Shown here one piece after another: positions 57,826 to 64,000 of a DNA stretch of 64,000 nucleotides (the stretch's first letter is position 1; the number at the start of each line of letters is the position of its first letter). Source of the DNA: Hymenobacter cellulosilyticus (GTDB taxonomy: Bacteria > Bacteroidota > Bacteroidia > Cytophagales > Hymenobacteraceae); NCBI RefSeq assembly GCF_022919215.1, contig NZ_CP095046.1, positions 2,222,501 to 2,286,500 of the forward strand. The letters run 5' to 3'. The position numbers and the translations under genes were made by a program. The notes beneath the pieces were generated by a model, which saw only the letters and a list, made by a program, of their open reading frames with translations, had not been told where the DNA came from and searched no databases.

Positions 57826-59847
57826 CTAGGGCACCCGCTTAAGGACCAGGGGCTCATTTTGTTTGGCAAGAATGCGGGTGTTCAACTCGCGCAGGGCCCC
57901 ATACTCGCGGGAGCTGTATTCGGCCCGGTTGAATTGCAGGCGGGTCGTCAGCTCCACGGTGGTAGGCGTGGGCTGCGTCACCAGGTACACGTAGCGCCCG
58001 GTGCCGCCGGGTATTTCCATAGTCAGCTTAGCTGGCATTTCCTGCACGATGTAGCCCTTGGGCAGAGCCAGCGTAATCACGGTGACGTGCTCCCGGGGCA
58101 TGCCGAAGTCGACCGGGTAGACGCGGTTTTCGGTCCGGAAGTCATAGGGCAGCGCGTCCGGCAGATTCAGCAGGGGCAGGTACAGCAGCGCGGCGTCGGC
58201 ATTGGTTGGGCTCTGCTGCAGGGTGAGCTCCACGGCTAGCGGCTTCAGGGAGTCGGCCTGGAGTTGGGGCTTGGTGGGTTGCCAGTCCTGCCAGCGGCGC
58301 GTTACCTTGCCCAGGTAGTCAGCGGGCGAGGTTTGACGGATCTGCCGCCGAACGGCCACGGCCGCGTAGCCTCCATATTCCAGCTTTACGGTGCCCGTAA
58401 GCTCCCCGCTAGGGCTGAGCTGCAGGCGGGCGGTGCGGTAGTCGGTGTAGCGGCCCGTGGTTTTAAGCGGCACCCAGCGGCCGGATGCATCGGCCAGGCG
58501 CCCTTGGCCGTTGAGGCAGCGCTCAGGCAGCATGCCCACGGGCAGTTGCGGCTCGGTGGCATCTAGCAGCACATCAGGCCGGCCGGGCATACGCAGGTGG
58601 GCTGCCACGTAGTTGAACTGGCTGATGACGGGCACTTCCATCTGGATCTGCCCATGGTCGCGGGTGCTCAGCAGCAGGGGCGTGGCGGGCAGGCCGGCGG
58701 CGCGCAGGGTTTGCACCAGCAGCAGGTTGATGTCGGCCGAGTTGCCCAAATGACGCTCGTAGGTGCGGCGCAGGGTTTGCGAGGCGTACATGCGCTGCTC
58801 GTCGTTGTAGACCACGCTGCGTTGTACCAGGGCCAGCACGGCGGCGGCGCGGGCCAGTGTGTCGAAGGGAAAGCGGCGGTACAGGGCCTGGGCCTGCTGC
58901 AGCAGAGGAGGCGTCTGCTTGGTCATGGCGCCCTCAAACTCCTCGTCGGTGCGCAGCCGCTCCCAGATTTCCTGCCACTTACCGGTCAGGTCGCGGTAGG
59001 TACCATCGAAGTTGACCCCGGCCAGTTCGAAATGCACGCTGCGCAGGTAGTCGGTGGGCGTCGTCATAAAGGGCTCGTCCCGGAAGGCGGGCACATCCTT
59101 CATAGCCCAGCGCAGCTGTTGGGCCAGGCCCGTAATCCGGTTTTCGCTGCCCTGCACAATGCCCACGCTGGAGTTGGTATAGGTCGTGGAGTAAGGCACC
59201 GTCAGGGCCTCGTTTACCACAAACGGCAGGTAGCCGCGAGTAATAGTCTTGTAGGTGTAGAACTGGGGCAGAAAAGCCCGGTACTCGCTCCAGCGCACTG
59301 GAATGCGGTGCTCAAACTGCCAGTCCTGTAGGTTGAAGACGAAGTCGGAGTTGATGATGTAGCTGAACTCCACAATGGAGCCTTCATGCACCTCGGGCAT
59401 GGTAAAGGTGTACTGCAGGTGGTTCTTGTCCAACTCCTCCCGAAACAGCGCGTCGGGGTTCAGCTTGGTTTTGACCAGGCGGCCATCCTTCATGTTGTAG
59501 GTGGTACCGCGCAGGCGCACGAGGCGCTCAATCTTGCCGTCGCGCATATACAGCGGCACCCGCACGCTGGCGTAGCGGTAGCCCGACTTGCGGTGGATGC
59601 GCAGCCGGGTGGTGCGTTCAAAGATAACCTGAAACTGACCTTGCCCGCCCTCAATCTTGGAAGTGCCGTAGTCGCAGAGGTACTCAGCCGGGGCCTGGCT
59701 GCTGTCGGCTGGCGACGCCTCCGTGAAGTCAGCGGCCGTGACGCTGCCGTACACAATGGGAGGCGGGGCCGTTTTCTGGGCCAGCAGGGGAGTAGCAAGA
59801 AGCAATAAAGTGGCAATAAGCCATACTCGGGTAGAGGTTAGATTCAT
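57826..59847 (-). CDS. DUF3857 / transglutaminase-like protein 1, catalytic residues replaced
   Basis: A 673-residue paralogue of the two following genes, with signal peptide (MNLTSTRVWLIATLLLLATP), DUF3857, transglutaminase-like core and C-terminal domain. The Cys position reads HLGNSADINLLLVQTLRAAG and the His position FNYVAAHLRM, so the triad is broken in the same way as in gene 2. The RWSEYR and WAMKDVPAFRDEPFMTTP blocks are shared nearly unchanged with gene 2 (RWAMKDVPALSREPFMTTP), indicating duplication. A 236-base gap without a gene separates it from gene 2. Confidence 0.87.
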   Translation of the reverse strand: MNLTSTRVWLIATLLLLATPLLAQKTAPPPIVYGSVTAADFTEASPADSSQAPAEYLCDYGTSKIEGGQGQFQVIFERTTRLRIHRKSGYRYASVRVPLYMRDGKIERLVRLRGTTYNMKDGRLVKTKLNPDALFREELDKNHLQYTFTMPEVHEGSIVEFSYIINSDFVFNLQDWQFEHRIPVRWSEYRAFLPQFYTYKTITRGYLPFVVNEALTVPYSTTYTNSSVGIVQGSENRITGLAQQLRWAMKDVPAFRDEPFMTTPTDYLRSVHFELAGVNFDGTYRDLTGKWQEIWERLRTDEEFEGAMTKQTPPLLQQAQALYRRFPFDTLARAAAVLALVQRSVVYNDEQRMYASQTLRRTYERHLGNSADINLLLVQTLRAAGLPATPLLLSTRDHGQIQMEVPVISQFNYVAAHLRMPGRPDVLLDATEPQLPVGMLPERCLNGQGRLADASGRWVPLKTTGRYTDYRTARLQLSPSGELTGTVKLEYGGYAAVAVRRQIRQTSPADYLGKVTRRWQDWQPTKPQLQADSLKPLAVELTLQQSPTNADAALLYLPLLNLPDALPYDFRTENRVYPVDFGMPREHVTVITLALPKGYIVQEMPAKLTMEIPGGTGRYVYLVTQPTPTTVELTTRLQFNRAEYSSREYGALRELNTRILAKQNEPLVLKRVP

Positions 59848-59891
59848 GCGCAATAAGCTGTTGGATAGATAAAAGAATCCCAAAGGTGGAA

Positions 59892-59923
59892 CAAATCTAT
59901 CGGCCCGGCAAATGCAGCATCAA
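59892..59923 (-). promoter_or_regulatory. Promoter of DUF3857 gene 1
   Basis: The minus strand shows TTG (59923-59921), 21 bases, then TAGATTTG (59899-59892), 45 bases before the ATG at 59847. It overlaps the 3' end of the upstream MFS gene. Confidence 0.5.
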
Positions 59924-61113
59924 GCCGTGGCCAGCGGCTGCTTTTTCACGCCCCAGAACAAGTAAATCAGGGCTGCCAGCGTGCTGACCACACTCATGGC
60001 GTGCACGTAGGGCAAATGGCTGGTGTTGTTGGCGAAAATCCAGCCGGCCAGCAGGGCCCCCAGGCCAATACCGGCTTCCAGGGCAATGTACATGGTGGCT
60101 ACGGCCCGCCCGCGCCGCGCCGGATGGCTCAAGTCCACGGTCCAGGCATAGAGCGTGGGCGAATTCAGACCCGTGGCCAGTCCGAACAGCAGGGCCGAGC
60201 CCAGAAACAGCGGCACCGATTGTTCCACTAGCGTGAGCAGAATCAGGGCCACCACCAGCATGGAGGTAGAAAGACGCAGCACCGGCAGGCGGCCGTACTT
60301 GTCGGAAGCCCGGCCCGCTACCAGGCGCACCAGCAAGGACGACAAGGTATAGCAGGTGTAAAACAGGCCTTTGTGCGCAGCATTCAGCCCCAGCGCCTGG
60401 CTTTGGTCGGGCACCACGGTCAGGATGGCGCCGAAGGGAAACAGGCAGAGCAGCGTAACCAGGGCCGGCGACAGCACCCGGGGCTCCAGAATTTCGTCCC
60501 ACTCCAGGCGTAGCAGGCTCCAGCTAAAGCGCTGCCGCTGCTCCTTGGGCAGGGTTTCAGTCATCGTGCCCTGCACCACGAGGCTTAGCAGGGCCAGGCC
60601 CGAAGAAGCGTAGAACAGCGTGTTTAGCGAGGTGGCCGCCGTAATGTAAGGCCCCAGGGCCGGACCCGCCGCCATGCCCAACGAGCCAGCCACGCCCAGC
60701 AGACCCATGGCTTCGCCCCGCCGCTCGAAAGGAATAATGTCGGCAATGAAGGCGGCCGTACCGGTGGGCTTGAAGCCCGTGCTGAAGCCGTGCAGCAGCC
60801 GCAGCCCCAGAAACCCTGCTACCGTGCTGACCCAGGGGTAGAAAAAGCCGCACACAAAACACACCAATGAGCCAAACACCATCACCGGAATCCGGCCTAC
60901 GGTGTCGGCCAGCTTGCCGCTAAAGGGCCGGGAAAGGCCTGCTGTGAGGGTAAACAGCGCAATGATGAAGCCCTTGTACTCCGCTCCGCCCAGCCGCGTC
61001 AGAAAGTCAGGCAGCTCGGGCAGGAGCATGTTGAAGCTCATGAAAAACAAGAACGACGACAAACACATCAGCCAGAAGCCGGCTGTGTAAACTTTGGTTT
61101 GGGTGGGCTGCAT
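59920..61113 (-). CDS. MFS transporter
   Basis: The 397-residue product has twelve hydrophobic helices, with the loop 2-3 signature GKLADTVGRIPVMVFG, LRLLHGFSTGFKPTGTAAFIAD and the C-half GRASDKYGRLPVLR. It belongs to the drug/sugar efflux-like part of the family; no substrate can be named. The frame is intact, unlike the MFS gene at 31-32 kb. Confidence 0.9.
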   Translation of the reverse strand: MQPTQTKVYTAGFWLMCLSSFLFFMSFNMLLPELPDFLTRLGGAEYKGFIIALFTLTAGLSRPFSGKLADTVGRIPVMVFGSLVCFVCGFFYPWVSTVAGFLGLRLLHGFSTGFKPTGTAAFIADIIPFERRGEAMGLLGVAGSLGMAAGPALGPYITAATSLNTLFYASSGLALLSLVVQGTMTETLPKEQRQRFSWSLLRLEWDEILEPRVLSPALVTLLCLFPFGAILTVVPDQSQALGLNAAHKGLFYTCYTLSSLLVRLVAGRASDKYGRLPVLRLSTSMLVVALILLTLVEQSVPLFLGSALLFGLATGLNSPTLYAWTVDLSHPARRGRAVATMYIALEAGIGLGALLAGWIFANNTSHLPYVHAMSVVSTLAALIYLFWGVKKQPLATA

Positions 61114-61188
61114 TCAGGGCAAACTCGATTCAGCCCCAAAGGTCGTCAGAAAATCCGGGCACCGCCGCCTGTTCAAGTAGAAGCGCCA

Positions 61189-61264
61189 GTAGCGCGAACT
61201 GTGTAGTTCGCGTGCCTACACGACCTGCTGGCGGGGGACACGCGAACTACACAGTTCGCGCTAC
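61189..61264. repeat. Perfect 26-bp inverted repeat
   Basis: GTAGCGCGAACTGTGTAGTT and six more bases (61189-61214) recur as an exact complement at 61239-61264 around a 24-base loop. Each arm itself contains a smaller palindrome, CGCGAACTxxxxAGTTCGCG. The element lies upstream of the MFS gene and downstream of the AraC gene. Confidence 0.8.
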
Positions 61265-61384
61265 AGAAAAAGCCCCGACTGCGGTGGCAGTCTTGTTCTT
61301 CCCCAAATCCTTTAAAAGCGTGGTTTCTTCGGGCCCCGCTTCAGAGACTGGAAAGTGTAGCCCCTTGAGCAGCAAACCGTCATC

Positions 61385-62296
61385 TTACCTATAGTCGGCC
61401 CGAAATTGCAATGGGGTTTGCTGGGTTTTGGCTTTGAAAAGCTTGCTAAAGGACTGCGGATACTCGAAGCCTAAGGCATAGGCAATTTCACTCACGGAAA
61501 GTGTTGTGGTCAACAGCTGTTCTTTGGCCTGCTCAATGAGTCGTTCGTGGATCAGCTGCTGGGTTGTACTGCCGGTGAGCTGTTTCAGGCAGTCACTTAA
61601 ATATTTGGGCGATAAGTGCAAGCTTTCCGCTACGTACTGCGCAGTCAGCAAGCCCAGGTCGGGGTGGGGGGCGGCAAAATAGGTGTTGAGCACCTGCTCC
61701 ACCTTCGCCAACAACTCACTGCTCACTGCTTTGCGGGTGATAAACTGTCGGTTGTAATACCGATTACAGTATGTTAGCAGCAGCTCGATATTGGCAATCC
61801 ATACTTCCTGACTGAATTTGTCGATGGGCCGCAAGGACTCCTTGCGCAACTGGAGAAAAATGGCTTCGATGGCCTGTTGCTCTTCGTCAGATAGAATCAA
61901 GGCTTCGTTCACGGCGTAGTCGAAGTAGCCATAGGACTTGATCTTGCTGCCCAACGGAAATGTCCGCAGAAAATCCGGGTGAATGCAGAGGTGCCAGCCG
62001 GCGGTGGCAAAGACAAAATCCTGGTCCAGAAAACTCACCTGCTTAGGCCCAAAGCAGGACATGACTCCTTCCTCGAAGTCGAACAGGCTTTGCCCGTACT
62101 GGATACGGCAGGGGCATTCGGTTTTGAGCGTTATCTGGTAGAAATCCGTGATTAACCGGGTCCGCTGGGCAATGGTGATGGGAGGGAACTGCTCAAACTG
62201 AATCAGGCTGACCAGCGGATGCGTGGGCTTAGGGAGCCCTAAGAGCTGGTGCAACTGCGTGATGGACTGAATGTGTACCGTGCTCGTCGTTTCCAT
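61385..62296 (-). CDS. AraC family transcriptional regulator
   Basis: The 303-residue product has an N-terminal cupin-like region (about 20-160) and a C-terminal AraC domain (about 205-303) with two helix-turn-helix motifs. The first is in TAQYVAESLHLSPKYLSDCLKQ; the second, SVSEIAYALGFEYPQSFSKLFK, is the diagnostic signature. It lies 14 bases downstream of the SDR gene in the same direction, so it is cotranscribed and may control that unit. The ATG at 62296 is used because the upstream in-frame stretch covers the SDR 3' end. Confidence 0.92.
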   Translation of the reverse strand: METTSTVHIQSITQLHQLLGLPKPTHPLVSLIQFEQFPPITIAQRTRLITDFYQITLKTECPCRIQYGQSLFDFEEGVMSCFGPKQVSFLDQDFVFATAGWHLCIHPDFLRTFPLGSKIKSYGYFDYAVNEALILSDEEQQAIEAIFLQLRKESLRPIDKFSQEVWIANIELLLTYCNRYYNRQFITRKAVSSELLAKVEQVLNTYFAAPHPDLGLLTAQYVAESLHLSPKYLSDCLKQLTGSTTQQLIHERLIEQAKEQLLTTTLSVSEIAYALGFEYPQSFSKLFKAKTQQTPLQFRADYR

Positions 62297-62310
62297 AGGC
62301 CCCGGAGTAG

Positions 62311-63117
62311 TTAGTGATGCGCTAGTTTTTGCTGGTAGGTGCGGGCCACATACCGGGCAATCATGGCATTGGGCAAGCAAGCTAGTAGCCGAGCCCCCAA
62401 GCGGTTGCGGCGGCCCGCAATATGAACTGGTTTTTTCGCCCGCCACGCGTGGATCAGCTCCTCGGCCACTTCCTCCGGGGTTTGGGCCGGCGCGGTGGTG
62501 TAGTCGGAATTTAGCCCGGCGGCTTTTTCATTGTTGATTCCGGCGGCCTCATTGAAGTTGGTTTTGGTCAGGCCCGGGGCAAAGAGCAGTACGTCTATTC
62601 CGTGCGGCTGACATTCCTGGGTGAGGGCCTCCGTAAAGGACCGCACAAATGCCTTGCTGGCGGCATAGGTTGCCATATACGGCACCGGCATAAAGGCCGT
62701 CATGGATGCCACATTGATGATCGTGCCGCTGCGGCGTTCCTGCATGGGCTGCAGAAACAGATGAGTCAGCGCGACCAACGAAGCAGTGTTAAGTTGCAGC
62801 AGCTCTAGCTCCGATTGCAACGATAAGCTGACAAATTCGCCCCCCGATCCCACGCCGGCATTGTTCACTAAGAGGTCAACATCCCAGTGGTGCTGTTGGG
62901 TTTCGCGATAAATGTGCTGGGCCGCCTCCGGCCGGGCTAAATTAGCGGCAATGCCCTCAACCCGAACACCATAGTCAGCCTGGAGCTGTTGGCTCAGCTG
63001 GGTTAGCTTCTCCGCGTTGCGGGCGACTAAGATGAGGTTGTGCTTTTGGGCGGCCAGTTGTCGGGCCAGGGCGAGGCCAATGCCTCCGGAGGCCCCAGTT
63101 ATCAGCGTATAGGTCAT
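62311..63117 (-). CDS. SDR family NAD(P)-dependent oxidoreductase
   Basis: A 268-residue classical/extended short-chain dehydrogenase. It has the nucleotide loop TGASGGIGLALARQL (about 7-21), VNNAGVG, catalytic Ser in INVASMTAF and YxxxK in TYAASKAF. The C terminus (HAWRAKKPVHIAGRRNRLGARLLACL) resembles the DltE/YqjQ-like membrane-associated group. It pairs with the AraC regulator, an arrangement common in Bacteroidota accessory loci. Substrate unknown. Confidence 0.92.
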   Translation of the reverse strand: MTYTLITGASGGIGLALARQLAAQKHNLILVARNAEKLTQLSQQLQADYGVRVEGIAANLARPEAAQHIYRETQQHHWDVDLLVNNAGVGSGGEFVSLSLQSELELLQLNTASLVALTHLFLQPMQERRSGTIINVASMTAFMPVPYMATYAASKAFVRSFTEALTQECQPHGIDVLLFAPGLTKTNFNEAAGINNEKAAGLNSDYTTAPAQTPEEVAEELIHAWRAKKPVHIAGRRNRLGARLLACLPNAMIARYVARTYQQKLAHH

Positions 63118-63702
63118 ATTGTGCCTGGGTGAAGTTGAGCAGGCAAAGGACGCGCGCTGGTAGTAGCTACTTGTAGCCAAAAGGCGGCTTGTTGTATGCG
63201 AAAGGCGGCCAGTAGCAAAAGGGCCTGCCTTTAGGCGGATTGCTTATTTTCCGAACAGCTTCCTCTAAACGCTTCTTATGAGAAAGTGCGCCTGTAAGCT
63301 CGGCGGAGCTTAAGAATCGAAGCCCGCGGCCTCCGACGCAAAAACGAAACGGCGTGAGCCACGTCGGCCGGGGTGCCGGCTCGGTTCACGGCAATCTGTT
63401 AAATGGTTTGGTGCAGGTGCACTTCCAGGGAAAGGCCTTTAGGCCAACAGCCCTTTCACCGCGCTTGTTCTTCAATGTCCAGTGTCGCCTTAATGCACCA
63501 AGCTCGCATCGTCTCTATAATCGTTGCCTGTCGTCTCGATAACGGGGCCTCGCTTCCAAGTCAACCGCATTTGGCACATGCCAATGGAAACTTCCGGGTA
63601 CCTCAGCTTCCACTTGACTAGAATCTCAGGCTTGGCTTCCACTGCGCAAGTGTAGCTCGAAGATTAACGGAATGGTCCGATAAGTGAAAGGAGACTACTG
63701 CT
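63118..63702. other. 585-bp stretch without a recognised gene
   Basis: No frame on either strand over about 70 codons shows a recognisable domain, and codon usage of the short frames looks random. The first 120 bases hold three AGGCGG direct repeats (see 63182-63238). The remainder shows no terminator, tRNA or mobile-element end that I can identify. It may be a decayed gene. Confidence 0.5.
63182..63238. promoter_or_regulatory. Three AGGCGG direct repeats upstream of the SDR-AraC unit
   Basis: AGGCGG starts at 63182, 63203 and 63233. The first two lie in AAAAGGCGGC and GAAAGGCGGC, exactly 21 bases apart. A related AAAAGGGCC lies between them and the third. They are 65-120 bases upstream of the SDR ATG, a plausible place for AraC-type operator half-sites. 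Confidence 0.4.
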
Positions 63703-64000
63703 TTACATCAGCAGGATAAACTCGGCCAGGTTGGTGGCGGTATCCAAGCCCATTTTCTTTCGAACCCGGTAGCGCAGGTCTTCAGCCCCCGTACCGTGAG
63801 GCCCATGAGTGATGCTATTTCCTTGCTGCTGAGGTTCATCCGCAGATACGCACAGAGCTTGATATCACGGCTGGTTAGTTGTGGGTAGGTTGTCTTCAAC
63901 CGCTGCAGAAAGTTTTCGTGCAGCTGGTTAAACAGCTGTTCGAAGTGCTGCCAGTGCTGGTCGGGCGTTACGGCCCGCTCAATCAGGCGTACCACCCGAC
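63703..64000 (-). CDS. C-terminal end of a LuxR-type HTH regulator, one frameshift, truncated by the window edge
   Basis: Reading from 64000 down, the frame gives a helical linker (HWQHFEQLFNQLHENFLQRL) and a LuxR-type HTH: YPQLTSRDIKLCAYLRMN, LSSKEIASLMGLTVRG. One extra G on the coding strand at 63786-63790 continues it as VRGAEDLRYRVRKKMGLD and TATNLAEFILLM to a stop at 63703. This ending is typical of Bacteroidota sensor proteins with periplasmic propellers or TPRs and a C-terminal HTH. The sensor part is outside the window. Confidence 0.82.

Noticed and set aside
63354..63621. Short frames of 62 and 72 codons in the gene-free stretch
   Set aside because: No domain, signal peptide, promoter box or conservation cue; treated as chance.

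Overview
This window is chromosomal DNA from a GC-rich member of the Bacteroidota, most likely a Hymenobacter-like Cytophagales bacterium. The evidence is the protein families (type IX secretion sorting domains, S46 dipeptidyl-peptidase, DUF3857/transglutaminase proteins, DUF6340, an IPExxxVDY protein, a cysteine-poor Bacteroidota-type Tgt, an F1 epsilon subunit of only 81 residues), promoters of the Bacteroidota TTTG-N19/20-TAnnTTTG type, and families of intergenic palindromes. Genus is an inference from gene content, not from a search.

Layout. 1-3.4 kb: 5' part of typA (minus), lipoprotein MsrB, a DUF3050 protein, a small lipoprotein and a Lys/Ala/Arg-rich basic protein. 3.5-9.5 kb: metG, pth, rplY (L25), a DUF6340 lipoprotein, prs and tRNA-Gln(TTG). 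9.7-14.8 kb: atpD-atpC, a TPR-like protein, a trans-sulfuration PLP enzyme and a membrane protein. 14.9-17.4 kb: a minus-strand glycan cassette (sugar-1-phosphate transferase, NeuD/PglD-type acetyltransferase, DegT aminotransferase) that resembles pglC-pglD-pglE. 17.5-22.5 kb: ispE, a CapA-type lipoprotein and a YARHG+DUF3160 protein, closely spaced as an operon. 22.5-30 kb: an EamA transporter, LptF/G permease, tgt, a GT2 glycosyltransferase overlapping an ECF sigma factor, rsmG and a YheT-type hydrolase. 30-36.5 kb: a DUF4142 lipoprotein, an MFS transporter, rpsT, a T9SS cargo protein, pyk and an IPExxxVDY protein. 36.6-42.3 kb: acpP-fabF-rnc, nadE and lgt. 42.3-49.1 kb: a lipoprotein, yidD, an S46 peptidase, and a PorV-like protein translationally coupled to a helix-hairpin-helix outer-membrane barrel. 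49.2-59.9 kb: a 1200-residue T9SS reprolysin-like metalloprotease, a free-standing relative of its propeptide, and three tandem DUF3857 proteins, two with degenerate catalytic residues. 59.9-64 kb: an MFS transporter, an AraC regulator with an SDR, a 585-bp gene-free stretch, and the C-terminal end of a LuxR-type regulator.

The dominant technical feature is about 20 single-base deletions in 16 genes. Essential genes (prs, pyk, fabF) are among them. Nearly all lie in short G/C homopolymers, and each is repaired by adding one base of the same run. This looks like assembly error rather than gene decay, so each affected gene is given over its reconstructed full extent with the break noted.

The most interesting biology is: a roughly 150-165 bp non-coding element present in three full copies with conserved termini and core; the ComEA-like HhH/barrel protein paired with a PorV-like protein; the stand-alone propeptide next to its parent protease family; and the pseudo-enzyme/enzyme trio of DUF3857 proteins. 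No CRISPR array, transposase, phage gene or recognisable defence system was seen.
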